DNA of 64,000 nt, taken from NCBI GenBank assembly GCA_013407085.1, contig JACCGJ010014209.1:32464-96463 (forward strand), read 5' to 3'. This document shows, piece by piece, positions 1 to 11,287 of the stretch. The notes under the pieces are model-generated. The model worked only from the letters and a program-made list of their open reading frames with translations, did not search any database and was not told the DNA's origin. How positions within the stretch are numbered: the first letter of the stretch is position 1; every line of letters begins with the position of its first letter. Both the position numbers and the translations under genes were made by a program. Source of the DNA: Atriophallophorus winterbourni. Its lineage: Eukaryota > Platyhelminthes > Trematoda > Plagiorchiida > Microphallidae.

Positions 1-557
1 TGATTTCAAAGTAATTCTCTAACTTTTTCTCTTTTGTATTTGTGTTTGTATTTTTACCCACCCAATAACCATGCATTCCCATCATATACGCACACACTAC
101 GATCGGCTTCGTGCTATTTGTTCTCATCAGGTAGAGACAGTGCGATCAGATCCGCATACCTTGGAAATTTCTTGTGCTATATAATTTAGTGTTTGATTTC
201 GTTCGGTCAGTCAGCACAAACCAGTAATCAAGCCAAGTTTGGGTTTGAGCCAGCATGGCTAGACCGCTTCAATTTCATCTGTTGCACGTAAACGGTCGAT
301 CGCTCTTCCAGTACTGAATGACAGCATATTTGGCCAATATATTTTGCGACCATTCTTACTCGCAGGTATTACGTTCCACACAACCACTGCTTCCTAAACA
401 CGCATTGTAGTTTTAGATGCATGATTAACCATCGCCTTTCCCTGGATCATATATTGTAGTGACAACACACTGATGGTCGACGGGAATAATGAATGCTGGT
501 GATTTGTGATTGACCTCATTACTAATATTGATTGTATACGTTGTAACGTTATTCCAG
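1..557. other. ADAM10-like gene intron (5' part cut by window)
   Basis: This is non-coding sequence upstream of the first recognised disintegrin exon. It ends in an acceptor (attccag, AG at 556-557). The only structure seen is a decayed hammerhead-repeat copy at about 70-165. No upstream metalloprotease exon is visible, so the catalytic domain must lie outside the window. Confidence 0.6.
70..165 (-). repeat. Hammerhead-repeat relic, subfamily A
   Basis: On the minus strand the sequence reads ..CTAC-CTGATGA-GAAC-AAATA-GCAC-GAAG-CC.. and then GATC-GTAG. CTGATGA and the loop are kept. One stem II pair is broken and the conserved GAAA is GAAG, so this copy should be inactive. The flanking catgcattyccatca and gatcagatccgc match the better copies at 49.75 kb and 26.9 kb. 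Confidence 0.7.
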
Positions 558-725
558 GTTCGCTGTTCGCCTACCAAAGGCCAATGCTGCTCCGCAGATT
601 GTCAATACCGTGACCGTTCTCATTTGTGTATGGCTGCTGGTGAATGCCACATGGACACCTACTGTGATGGATCCGGTGCAGAATGCCCAGCACCGATTCC
701 CAAAAAGGACGGAGAATTGTGTCAG
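558..725 (+). CDS. ADAM10-like: ADAM10-like metalloprotease, disintegrin exon
   Basis: A 56-codon exon bounded by attccag|GTT and CAG|gtaaat, phase 0 at both ends. It encodes a cysteine-rich disintegrin segment (CSPTKGQCCSADC, then CDGSGAECPAPIPKKDGELC) that aligns by eye with the second half of the ADAM10 disintegrin domain. ADAM10 (Kuzbanian in flies, SUP-17 in worms) is a membrane zinc protease that sheds Notch and other surface proteins. The propeptide and catalytic HExxH exons are not in the window. The next three exons continue the same protein in order, which separates it from snake-venom-type ADAMs. ADAM17 is the main alternative, but the later membrane-proximal motif favours ADAM10. 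Confidence 0.9.
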
Positions 726-1389
726 GTAAATGCACATCACATGCTTTGCGTGTGATTGATCAAATATTTTTAGGTACTTTTTATTGCTAAAATTGGGTGG
801 ATCGCTTTTAAAGGCACTTCCGTGTCGACAATTGAACTGCGTGTGTACATAATGGGACGTTATCCAGGCTGCTGCTGAGTCTAGATCCTATCATGCTGCA
901 ATGGTTTGTGTACCTTTGTGCCTCATTTATCTGTTCATACCAAAAAGCGCATAGTGGATAGCGCTGCTATTATCCATTTCTGTGTTAATGCATGACATTT
1001 TAGCAGAAAAATGTTCCTTAACTGCATGAGAAACTACGTTGCGTTTCCTGTTGCGCACGACAGCACAGAAATGAATAGTACAAACTACTAGCAAGGCTCA
1101 CAAACCTCTTTCCGCGTCTCCTCCACTTTGTATTTATTCTGCTTGGCAACGTGTCATAAGCGAACAACCTAACAACATTTGTGCAATAATTTCTAAATCA
1201 ATGGATAATTAAACCCGTAGCGAGATGTGATGTTTATTATTCCCGTTTAAGTTTTCTGGCCTGAAGATGAAACGCATATTTATTGCAAAGCTTATCAAAG
1301 CAGTTGAATAAACAATAATCATGCTGTACGATTTGGACTGCTCGCGTAAGAGGCACTATGTAAAGCGACATACCCAAACTTGGTAATGT

Positions 1390-1580
1390 CAGATACTGCT
1401 CAACACAGGTCACACCGACAACTTACAAATGCTGCTGATCGGCTGGGTACTGACTATCGATGTAGGCACTGCGAGAGAGGTTGCTCCTCTCAAATCAAAC
1501 TCTTTAGTCACGGTGGCGCATTAAATCGTCATTGTAGTCATCGATCGAAGGAGATCAACAACAAAAATAACGATTCAGTT
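1390..1580 (+). mobile_element. LINE 3' end (5'-truncated, RTE/Nimb-like)
   Basis: The translation contains HRSHRQ...YRCRHCERGCSSQIKLFSH followed by HRSKEINNKNND. This matches the terminal C-x2-C-x3-C...SH zinc-finger-like tail of the LINE at 37.6-39.3 kb (CQRWGRNRSSRIGLFSH) and ends in an AAC/AAT-rich tail. Only the last 60 or so codons remain. Confidence 0.75.
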
Positions 1581-3514
1581 ATGTTGCGCACATGTGTAAT
1601 ATGATAGCTGTTGTTTCGAATGTTCTGATGGGGTCGGTGTGTTGTGTTGTCGTTTGTAATAGGTCTCGCTGTATCTTTAAGTCAACGGACAAATTACTAG
1701 ATTGCTTCGAAATAGAATGTAAAACTATTGTAAATAACTTTAAAGTACCATTTTATCGCCAACAATGTGTTACAATTTATTTGGGTAACTCTTGATGCGT
1801 TGGAGTAATTGGGACAATCACAGAGAAGGTGTATCTCTTTTGTTTGCATCGAACAATGTCTAAGCTAATTTGGTGGGTCAACGACAACTAAGTTTTTGAC
1901 ATATACATACTGATGTATTCGATTAGTCCGCTGCTACCAGCTTAAGCGTATATCACGTCCATACGATTCAATGAATAGATTGAAAATCAGCTGCTCCTGA
2001 TTTAATAAGTTTCATTCTGATTATGGAAAGCACCGATATCGTACTCTTTTCCCGGTACAGAATACTGAACCATATCACCATCATCATCATCATCGTTATA
2101 ATAGCCGTACCAAGTACCGAGTGCTTGACGCTAGTACAACCATGTCGCGATAATATCCTAAATAGACGTGAAAGGGGGGACTTGAACAAAGTAAGGAATC
2201 TATTAAAGGGAAAAGCATGGGCTCATTTCGAAAGAACAACGCATTCATTCAAGTTTTGTGAACGAGTAGAGCAGCATCAGTACGACAGTTTCATTGCGGC
2301 TTTCACGACCGTTTATCATAACATGTTTTCCTGGAATCAGACAAGGCACCGTGCAGGCTGCAAGTGGCTTGCGATGCTGTCCGGTTGTGAAATTGCGAAA
2401 ACGTTTGTAGCAGCAACGTGTTCCCGATTACCGACACTTACCGCTTGCAATTGATTTTGTGCGGTGTTATTTGTGCTGGACAAAGGACCGCACACCCTTA
2501 CCCACAATTATGCGTGCGATTGTATTTTTGTGTGATCGATACTACGTTCACCGTTCCATCGTACTTACACATTCCTTTATCAACAAGTTTGTACCATTTA
2601 CCTCGATTGAATTTTATTGACCTGACTTGCACCTTATTACCAACTACACCTCCGCTTTATCTATCTCATTGTTCTGCTAATGATTACTCTGTGATACGGT
2701 TAGTTGCTGTTATTTCCTGTGTTTACATCGTTTATATTGACTCTGACTACGTCTTTTATGTCAAATCGTTTCCGTTATCAGTATCACAGTCTTATAAAGT
2801 GCCCATGATAGTCTTGCTCTGTTGAGCGCTGTTAACATCTGTCGTAGTGCCATCTGATTTCGAAACAGCGTGGACGTGATTTGTTTTAGCCTTTCCATTA
2901 CGGCTTGTTCGAAATGATGACCTTTTGCCCGTCTCTGTTTCACACAAAATTCTAATTTCAGCTACTCTTGTGTTACGCGTTTTAAATCTGTTCAGAAACC
3001 CCAACAGACGCGTCTTTTTAGTACCATTAAACGGTGTTCATTAGCACGATATATGAGTCTCTTCACAGTCTCTTGAATCTTACCACTCGATCACCCAGTG
3101 TTTACTCATTTCCAGATTACGATATTACAAGATAACCAAAGTCCTCTTAGTTGACTGATCATTGTGAGGATATTCTAGGCTACATCTGATTGTTTGAGGA
3201 CTGCAGTATTGACTCTCCGAACATATAACTAGCTACGAAAAAAACATGATGACATAAACTATCCACAGTTGCGAACATTCTAGTTCAGGCCGTAAAGTAT
3301 TCATTCACGTCACTTTGTTTTCCGCCTGCAGCGTATTTTCCCTGAGCAGGTTCCAAATCTACCGTCTGTATGACGAAATAAGGATCGCTCGCTTTAATTC
3401 CCACTCGGGTCCATGGTCTACGTGAATAATATTTTCAATTCCACCACCCATTGCATCATACGACCTAACAACTATGTTGTCTTGTTCGACTTTGGCATTC
3501 GTCACTGTTTTACT

Positions 3515-3608
3515 GTCTAGGCCTGGGCAACCTGACAGTAATGTCGCCCACGTGCAGTCTCTGACTGTGCGGCACTTTGCCTGGATCAGGCTTGTGCTTT
3601 CATTACTG
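3515..3608 (-). repeat. Short dispersed repeat R80, copy 1
   Basis: The core aggcctgggcaacctgacag, the cacgtgcagtctctgactg block and cactttgcctgga are shared with 7083-7164, about 80 bp at roughly 80% identity. No coding potential is conserved. It may be a SINE-like repeat; the strand is arbitrary. Confidence 0.6.
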
Positions 3609-4141
3609 ACCATCTTCTTGTAAACGCATTGGTTCGTGTGTTGTTGTCGTGCACGACGTCACCGTCATCATCCAAGTCAGCATGGTATTCATATCAATTA
3701 GCACGTTTATGAGAGTGAAAGCATCATAGATATCACCAGTCATTTAAATTACTTGTTTGGTATTGTGTCAATTCAGGAGAAATCGGGTTTGCTTCTGCTT
3801 CGTCATAGCGGATATGATAGTTTGGTATGTCGCTTTAATTTTGGCTGTATTTATACCATGACTCCATCACTCGTATTCCTGTCCGTGGTAAGGGCGCTTC
3901 CAGCTAGTTGGGAACGTTTCCTTGTTCCCGTACACTTGGGTCCACCTTACCGTTTGCTAGTGTGCAAACTTGCCCGCCTTTGACCGTTTATTCTACTAAG
4001 CTACGCGATCGATATTCATTGTTGACGGAATTTGGTGTACACTTGTTTGGCGTTTGTGCGCAAATAGTTACGAATAACTCGGCTTTTTTGTTCGCACACA
4101 TTCCTATCGAATTCCATTCACACCTGTTTCACTTCTACCAG

Positions 4142-4324
4142 AACGGCCATCGCACATGCAAAAATGGTCAGTGTATCGGTTCCCTTTGTGAGCTAGTTCC
4201 AGGGTGGACCGAATGCTTCGTCGAACGATCGGATAAAGTCTCGAAGGAATCCATGTGTCACATTGCTTGCAGACGCCAGGATCAACCGGAATCAGAGTGC
4301 GTGAGTGCATACAACTTGAAGAAT
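4142..4324 (+). CDS. ADAM10-like: ADAM10-like metalloprotease, cysteine-rich exon
   Basis: A 61-codon exon (ctaccag|AAC ... AAT|gtaagt), phase 0 on both sides. It begins NGHRTCKNGQCIGSLCE, the counterpart of the ADAM10 CINGQCAGSICE motif that opens the membrane-proximal cysteine-rich domain, and continues with spaced cysteines (ECF, MCHIACR, SECVSA). In ADAM10 this non-catalytic domain takes part in substrate recognition and regulation. It joins in frame to the disintegrin exon upstream, where Q725 is followed by N. Confidence 0.9.
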
Positions 4325-6421
4325 GTAAGTCCATCGCTCACCGGCATACGTACTATTGCATGCCTTAGTTTGCAATCGACCAGGTGTCTGTTTTGGTCTA
4401 AATCATTCTGACCTCAAAATGTAATCTGATTTTTTTCTCTTTCATCCAGATAGTTTGACTTCAATTTGCAATCCTTTTCGGGTTTTATTTCATATTATTT
4501 CGACTGGAAAGTTTTATTCAAATCGTAAATTGTCGATCGTATATTCATTTCTGTTGCTTAATTGCCTCGGTATTATACACGCTTTGATTCTTTTCTCATT
4601 TTTAACGATTTTACAATTGAGATCTTGTCGCGATGCATAGAAATGGCCTAATTTCAAGGTTTCATTGCCCAGTGGTCTTCCGTTTCATCGTAATTAAAAG
4701 TTTGATCGTTCAAAAAGAACACATGCGTCATTATTTATTGTTGACCGAACTATTTATGGTACCGTGATTTTGACCAGTTATTTGAATCGCCGCTTACTTG
4801 TTTGATTCTAACGTCCAATGTTACGTTTTGGAAGCGTGATGAAAACTGTTGGAGAAAACCATCTGTCTTCATTTTCTGCGCATACCACAATCCACTAGTG
4901 ATTTCGTATAGTTTGTACCCATCAGAGAGAGACTTGAAGATTTTTTTTACTTTCAGCAGGGTTGAACTGGTGGTATGCAAAGTTAGACTTTGAAATCTCT
5001 CTCAGGTTAGAGTGCTACGACCAGCATCTGAGGTTGCGTTGCACCCTGGCTTTAGAGTCTTCACTTTCTTTGTACTTAAACCACTTTTACTGTATTTATA
5101 CCTTTCCAGTGCTGACAAAAATAACGTTCAGTGAGCGTTAAACTAGTAAAAAAACGTTTTCCTTATCTCAATCACCCAGAAAGAAACTGGGCACTCTTTT
5201 CGATTTGGTCGATTATCGCTCGGTGATACAAATGCGCAAAGAGACTTATGATAACCTGTATGCAATTTCTATTATGATTATCTTTTTTCTGGTATTTGAT
5301 CGCAACAGATAACTCATTGAACTATTTCTTTCTATTATTTATTTTTTTTCATTTTATTTCTCGTTTTGAAGAGTTTGTTAGATATGCTACTGCGTGTCTT
5401 CTGACACATGGGTTAGTGCTCTCATCCATTGCTCTTTGCTCACCACCTGTCAGTTACTGATCTGATACACGTGAAAACGTGCTTAAATTTTACTTGTCCA
5501 TGCGATTACACCACCTATAGAGACAGATTATCCTGTTTTCGATTAGTCTGCTTCATATCCTACCACCTTTTCTTCCAATTGTAACCACTTTATATCAGCC
5601 AAATCAGGGTACTTTTGTCATTTTAGTTCCCATTTGGGAGTGTTTACGACGCTGTTTTACAATGTCCCGCTTTCGTCGCCATTTATGCAGTATTTCCATG
5701 AAGTACTGTTGATCGATGAAAGCGATATCAATCTGATTTTGTGTTCATGAGGCGGTCCATTTGGAACTTATCGGTGGATCGTGCGATAGAACACAAACAT
5801 CACTTCTTCTTTCCTTCATCACTCTGAACACATTTTGCGTGCTTTTTTCGTACGGTCATTATCGACTCGGGTTGTTTATATCCTAAAGGGAATTTTGAGT
5901 TTTCAGTCCTTAATGCTCGTTGTTAATTAAAAAATAGGACTCCCGCCCGCAACGACTTCTGCAATGAGCGGTAACCGGTCGATAAGCACCAGTTGTCCGT
6001 TGTCTGCCAGTCGTTGAGCTGTGTTTTCCTCCATGCTTGTTATTCTCACTTCAAGCTTTAACTGTTAGGCGAATGGTCGAGAGCCAGTTGTATCTCATAA
6101 CGCAGGGTCAAATTTATAAGATTTTGAACTTCTTTTTGATCCGTTTTTTCACTGCAGGTTCAATGTCGTATCAAAGAGTCGAATTCTTCTTTTTAACTCT
6201 CCTTATTGTACCGCTTTTTCAGTCGATTACCTTTCATTATGCAGAAGTGACGAAGCAAATGGTTACGCAATATGAACATTCTTTTCGAATGGGATTTAGG
6301 GAACACTGGCACTCGTTATTTCGATCATCCACCTTATGATCATCTGGTCACCAATTTTCTATATTTCATCTTTACACAGTCAGTGTACTTATTGTCTGTC
6401 CGTTGTCCTGCCCCCCCACAG
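4325..6421 (+). other. ADAM10-like intron, 2.1 kb
   Basis: Pyrimidine-rich intron with donor gtaagt and acceptor ccccacag. I see no repeat or second gene in it. The short open frames inside are T-rich and low-complexity. Confidence 0.7.
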
Positions 6422-6634
6422 AGTCCTGATCTGCAAGCGAAGTATCGCGACTTGGCCGATATTCTTTTAAAGCACAAGATTCGTTTGAATCCGGGCATGT
6501 CATGTGACAATTATCGCGGCTATTGTGATTCTCGCCTACGTTGTCGGCCGGTCGAAGACGATGGTCCGCTGACACGTCTGCGCAAATCGTTGTTCAGTGA
6601 AAAGATGCTCTCTCGCATTAAGGACTGGATTCTG
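6422..6634 (+). CDS. ADAM10-like: ADAM10-like metalloprotease, membrane-proximal exon
   Basis: A 71-codon exon (ccacag|AGT ... CTG|gtacgg), phase 0. The diagnostic block is NPGMSCDNYRGYCDSRLRCR then DGPLTRLRKSLFS, matching the ADAM10 signature CNDFRGYCD..MRCR...DGPLARLKKAIFS. This is the best single piece of evidence that the gene is the ADAM10 orthologue rather than ADAM17. The exon ends with KDWIL, leading directly into the transmembrane exon. Its first 20 residues (PDLQAKYRDLADILLKHKIR) form a charged, probably helical stretch. Confidence 0.93.
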
Positions 6635-7775
6635 GTACGGATGCAACTCGCCTAGTGATGTTATTGCTATGCCACCGATTTTTTCTCGTTTGCCTATTGT
6701 TTTGCTAATCTTGTATTGGTGTTTGCGTCCGTTTCTTACGATGCATATCTTGGGAAACCGTTAGTGAGAAAGCCAGCGGATATTCGAAGCACAATGATAC
6801 CATTTTACTTTTCTGGTAGATTTATTCATTACGCGAAACAATTCCGCGTTTAAACTCAGTACTGGTAAGCAATAAGCACGTTTATCGGGATTCCATCAGC
6901 GTTACAGCATCGGCGCTGAAGTGGTCGCGTCACTTGCCCCAGACTTAAAGCTGCTGAGGTACAATTTGCAACACTTTTGTGCTGTGTAGCTAACCGTGTT
7001 AAATTGAATTACCATTACAGTGAGTTGCATGCGAAAACACGCTGGAGTTTCACTGCCATTTCCATTTTATTTTCGTTTCGTATCTGTTTAGGCCTGGGCA
7101 ACCTGACAGTATCTTAACCCACGTGCAGTCTGTGACTGCGCAGCACTTTGCCTGGAGCAGGCAAATACTTGTGACTTGAAACCTGCGTTTATTTACTACT
7201 GAGCAAATTGTTTTGTCGTGCTCTTTTTGCATTCGACTTCATTTTTAATTTAATCATAAATTCACAAATTTATCTTGCTCGGCACCGTGTTCCGCTCGTT
7301 TACACACGATTCCCTCAAGTGCTTTTTTGGAAGTTTTCACTAATCGCTTTGGGAACTTCTTTGCCCAGTATCGCCATTTTTCCTGTTTTTGCTGAGAGAG
7401 ATTTTTACTTAGTTTGGTTTGGTCGCAATTTCACTATCCCTTATTTATCTTGTTAGACTTGGCTAGCCCAGCAATATCACAACACGTGTGTGATCCAACG
7501 ACCGGTGTAGCATATAGGGCCCATTAACCTCCTACTGCCGTTTCTGTGTGTTGCCCTTGCAACACCCCGCTGCATTCACTTACCGCCACCATCACGGAGA
7601 ATGTGACCATTACCCCATTCTTGTATTTCTCTAGGCCTTGGTAGCCTGGCACCTACAACATTCGACTGCACTTATTTTGTCTGATTTCAGCTTCGTGATG
7701 TTTCTAGGAAAAAGAAATCGCAAAATTGGTTGTTCCATTTTTTCTGTATTTTTTCCATTTATTTCTTACCTGTAG
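6635..7775 (+). other. ADAM10-like intron, 1.1 kb
   Basis: Donor gtacgg, acceptor acctgtag. It contains the second copy of the 80-bp dispersed repeat (7083-7164) and a weaker trace of it near 7632-7660 (ctaggccttggtagcctggc). Confidence 0.7.
7083..7164 (-). repeat. Short dispersed repeat R80, copy 2
   Basis: Shares aggcctgggcaacctgacag, cacgtgcagtctgtgactg and cactttgcctgga with 3515-3608. A further partial match, tctggagcaggcaaattg, lies near 11817. Confidence 0.6.
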
Positions 7776-8144
7776 ACGCACTGGTGGGCGGTCCTACTGA
7801 TAGCAATCGCTTCGGTGGTTAGTGCGGTCGCATTCGTGAAGATATTTGCTTACAGCACGCCCCACGCTCGTTCGGAATCCAGGTTGCCAGATCGGTATTA
7901 CACCAACCGACGAGATATGGGACGATTCGTGTCACCTGGTTATTGGAATGTTACACTCCAAACGCGTGCACGCACTCGACGGGGGCATGGTTCACGTGCC
8001 TTCGAAGTGGAGCCTTCCGCTCCGCCAAAGGATTTAGTGGACGGAACTGCGATGGAGCCGATCATACCCAAGTCGGATGGTCGTGTATTGTTACAAAGCG
8101 ACCTCACTCATCCCGTCTCAGCTGTTGCTGGGCATCCACCGTGA
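7776..8144 (+). CDS. ADAM10-like: ADAM10-like metalloprotease, transmembrane and cytoplasmic-tail exon
   Basis: 122 codons plus TGA, starting at cctgtag|ACG. It opens THWWAVLLIAIASVVSAVAF, the equivalent of the ADAM10 AHWWAVLL transmembrane start, then a lysine-bounded stop-transfer (VKIF) and a basic, Arg-rich tail of about 95 residues. The tail has no obvious polyproline SH3 site like that of the vertebrate protein, but contains SAPPKDL and ends AGHPP. The TGA overlaps a perfect donor: cc|GTGAGT at 8141-8146, with the TGA at 8142-8144. The tail may therefore be spliced onward in some transcripts. The stop is the simplest reading. Confidence 0.85.
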   Translation, partial: THWWAVLLIAIASVVSAVAFVKIFAYSTPHARSESRLPDRYYTNRRDMGRFVSPGYWNVTLQTRARTRRGHGSRAFEVEPSAPPKDLVDGTAMEPIIPKSDGRVLLQSDLTHPVSAVAGHPP

Positions 8145-8664
8145 GTCCGACTGGTTGTTCCTTTGTGTTGTTACCAATTTTTGTTTTTCGAACTGCAAAC
8201 TTGCTCATGTGCATACTTCATTGCAGCTTCTACAGGTGGTTATGAGGTCTCATTGTTAAACTCGGGCACGGAAGCATTTTCAGATTCGCAGTTTAAAAAT
8301 ATGTCGGAGTGTGCCGGAGACAGATCGATATGTCATTATCGTGAAAGTAAAATTTTGAAATTAGATCACTTTTCCCTGGTAATGTTTTACTTTTTACTCG
8401 CGTTTCGTTAAAACAAGTCAATTTGGTTTGGTTTCTGTTTTAAGTTAGTCATGAAGTAATTGCTCACGTTCGTTGATAAGATCATCTTCCAATGAATGTT
8501 GGAAACAGCATGTTGCGTTTTGCGACGGTTCTAATTCGTTCTTTAGCAGATGCTTCAACATGCCGCGAGTGCTTGAAATATACCCACATGTGCCCAATTT
8601 TAAATGCACGCCCCAATCGTCGAACTGATTTTAGCATCTCACCATTTGATTTATTTTCATTTAC
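8145..8664. other. Space between ADAM10-like stop and candidate minus exon
   Basis: Expected to hold the ADAM10-like 3' UTR. I see no AATAAA within the first few hundred bases. Open frames here are short and T-rich. Confidence 0.4.
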
Positions 8665-8849
8665 CTCAAACGTTGAAAGATATCGACGTGGTGTACCGGG
8701 CCCAAGCGGACGTCATCCCCGCGCACGTCAAAGTGCTGCACCGCCAGAATCTCGTTCCAGACGTCCTGGTCCATCTCACAGACCGCGATCGGAATTTCCT
8801 GTTGAAGGTGACCAATCAAGAGCCCATCCGAGTCGAAAATCGAGAGCAG
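8665..8849 (-). CDS. Candidate coding exon, unknown product
   Basis: This is a GC-rich island in AT-rich surroundings. On the minus strand it is open for 61 codons between a CAG acceptor (tatatcag|CTG) and a donor (TTTGAG|gtaaat). The peptide includes FDSDGLLIGHLQQEIPIAV and EMDQDVWNEILAVQHFDV. Third codon positions are mostly G or C, as expected of a conserved exon. I do not recognise the family. The plus strand is also open (to a stop at about 8858) but lacks a good acceptor and has no Trp, Met or Cys over 59 residues. The reading phase does not join directly to the exon at 12140-12293, so it is either a separate gene or connected through an exon I did not find. Confidence 0.4.
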
Positions 8850-9423
8850 CTGATATAAGGTTGCTTTTTCCATTTCGTGATGCAAATTTAAATCCACTCG
8901 ATTGCCCATCAAATACTTATTCGGTTTTTGTTTTTCGTTGATATCGGCCGAATGAGGCCAACAACAATTTATTTGTTCCATATTGATTTTTAGCTCGCTT
9001 GATCTCACTTCGCGTTTCTAAATATCTTTCACCCGCGACTTGTCGAAGCGCTTCCTCAATTTCTTGATACCAAATTCTGCTAGTGGTCATACAGTCGTCT
9101 TAAACATAAGATATTTACCGCGCTCCATAGACCTACTTCTGCATGGTATAAATTTGAACATTTATGCATCCTCCAGTATATTTGACATGGTACATAGTGG
9201 TGGTGGTACATATTGATGGTATGGTACACTTAGCTTTAACATAGTGTTTCGCTTCTGTCCGCTATCTAACCCTTGCTAGATTTTGTGCCTATTTTGTTCT
9301 AATTTACGTAACAATAGAATTGTTTTTCTTTCTCTGATCATCCATTCGTTCGATTGCGCGTCTTCCTATAAAATGTTTTTGTGCGATCCGGCAAACTTTC
9401 TAATTGTTTTTCGTGACCACATT

Positions 9424-9451
9424 CCAACCAGCCGGGCAATCGGCTGGTTGG
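9424..9451. other. Perfect 11-bp hairpin followed by T run
   Basis: CCAACCAGCCG at 9424-9434 and CGGCTGGTTGG at 9441-9451 are exact reverse complements around a 6-base loop, followed by actttttg. It resembles a bacterial terminator, but in this eukaryotic context its function is unknown. Confidence 0.8.
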
Positions 9452-10004
9452 ACTTTTTGTTCTTTTGTTTCGTTTTTCTGTTAGTTGCGAAACACTGTCA
9501 TTGTTCTCATTCAGACTTTATATGTTGATGCTAGTCTCGTTGTTGTTTACAACAGCTCGGATAAAGCTTCATCCAGAAAGGTCTAACGGCTCATTCAATC
9601 CGGTCTTTCAAAACAACCCTCGGGCTTTCTTCGTATTCCGGCCGCGCTAAACCGCTTTCCCCAAAACCAACCGCATTCTGATTAATGACAATCAGTGCGT
9701 CCGTTTTCTATCAATTTCGGCCAATTTTTTAACCGAATGCATGATTTATTTACCGGTGCTGATCACTGGCAGTGCATTTGCACAAAATAGACAATCCCTT
9801 GGGATTCGCGCACCGCTTTGTATTCGCTATGTTTATATATTATTTGCTATACATTCGTCTTCTGCTATAATTATTAAACGATGAAATGATGTATGTTGGT
9901 TTGAGCTGTAGTGTGGCTTTCGCCCACCTCAATAATGAAACATTCCACACTCACACGCGGAAGTTGGCGTATACAATTAAATGTCTACGAACGCAGACAC
10001 ACTT

Positions 10005-10312
10005 AAACAAGGTTATACTTGAATGCCACTGTTGCATAGGGTTCGTACAACGAACCACGATTTTCAAACACAATCACAAAGTGATTCTTGGTCAAGCACT
10101 TAAGGCGCTTATGGATGACCAAAGAAATGTGTTGCTCACATCCCTTGCTCTTACACACCACTACCGGTTTCTGGCTGTTTGCCGTCATCAGGTGCAGACA
10201 GTAAAATTAGGTTTAGTGGACAAGTGGTAAACAAAGTTATACTTGAATGCCACTGTTACATATGGTTCGTACAACGAACCACGGTGTTCAAACACAGCAC
10301 CTGAATGCCATC
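10005..10312 (-). repeat. Hammerhead-bearing repeat, subfamily B, about 1.3 units
   Basis: The motif gttatacttgaatgccactgtt occurs twice (10011 and 10233), so this is a partial tandem of a unit of about 222 nt. Between the two lies one ribozyme core on the minus strand. The unit also contains gttcgtacaacgaac and cacaaagtgattct, as at 15.1 kb. Confidence 0.85.
10150..10206 (-). ncRNA. Hammerhead ribozyme, type I, subfamily B
   Basis: On the minus strand: stem I strand GCAC, CTGATGA, stem II GGC-AAACA-GCC, GAAA, helix III ACC/GGT, cleavage after GTA, then GTGG and a distal TAAG that can pair with TTTA upstream. All core bases are present. One stem I position is mismatched (GCAC against GTGG). 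Cleavage would fall between 10162 and 10161. Confidence 0.75.
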
Positions 10313-11287
10313 AATTGCTTTTCAGATTGTCGTTTTTGATTCATGTTTATTGTGAATCGATTAGCTTGCTAACTGACTTCAACCCTACAATTCTATTCGC
10401 GCCTCAAATGCAGCTGAAAACTCATGAGATGGTCATTTGTTCACCAGGAATGTTTCGTGATAATGTGAACTGTAGTCAGTAGATGGAATTTTACTGAAAT
10501 CGGTTTTCTTGACTAACCGTTTCCCCAAAGCTGTTCAAACCTATCACACAGCTCGCCATGACCATCCTATAGTATACTTCGTAGTCTAAGTCACCGTGTG
10601 AGAGTATTGCACTTGCCAATCCCGAAAACATTGTCACCTGCAAAGCATTAACCTCGTATGCATCTTTGCTTTAACAATTTTTGGTTGGTACTGGACGAAA
10701 AATTGAGTCACCGATCAAACCTTGGGTTTGAGCATGTACATTTGCGCTGAAATGCAGTACCGAGTGATACTGGAGTTCGAAATTATTTTGCAAGAAAAAC
10801 GCAACAAATCATGTGATAGATCTGTTTTATTGAATTTTTAATTAAAAGTGATTTTTCTTATATACGTATATAACCAGGTAGCAATAAAATATCAGAGAAC
10901 CGGCACTTGTATTGACTTGCCAGCAGTGTTGATAGAAATGCTGCGACCGATGTGCGAAGTATCGCTTTTACTGTTTCAAAGGTTGGTTTTGTCACGCAGG
11001 ATGTATGTACAACACGGATCGAAAGTTGTGAAAACTCGAAAAGCTTTGCCATTGGTTTGAGCGAAGTTGAGAGGAGTTGTGCTCGCTGTTCAATTGGGGT
11101 GATCTTGCTGGCTGAATGCATAATTTTTGCACGATGCACAGCACTGGTACCGGTATAGGGTGTATTTGCATAGGTCCAGCTTTTTCGCACAGTGCTTCGA
11201 AAAATCCACACATTCTGAGTGAATTGAAAATAAATTTATTGTTTCGCATTCTTTGTTAATATTTCCACCGATGAGACATTAAAAATC

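Larger units (their letters stand above)
726..4141 (+). other. ADAM10-like intron, 3.4 kb
   Basis: This runs from donor gtaaat to acceptor ctaccag. It contains a truncated LINE 3' end (1390-1580), a CAT microsatellite near 2085 and an 80-bp dispersed repeat (3515-3608). Open stretches at 2023-2454 and 2418-2825 look non-coding: the first gets its poly-Ile segment from the CAT repeat, and neither resembles a known family. Confidence 0.7.

Noticed and set aside
2023..2454. 143-codon plus-strand ORF with a hydrophobic N-terminus
   Set aside because: The hydrophobic run is produced by a CAT microsatellite. The rest has no recognisable family and lies within an ADAM10-like intron.
2418..2825. 135-codon plus-strand ORF
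   Set aside because: T-rich, overlaps the previous ORF in another frame, with no family resemblance. Treated as chance.
9424..9460. Bacterial rho-independent terminator or bacterial contamination
   Set aside because: Spliced exons and eukaryotic transposons lie on both sides, and no bacterial coding is seen nearby.
10858..11249. Overlapping minus-strand ORFs near 11 kb as a further TSP1 or PLAC exon
   Set aside because: No cysteine spacing of TSP1 or PLAC and no matching splice sites; part of it overlaps a hammerhead relic.
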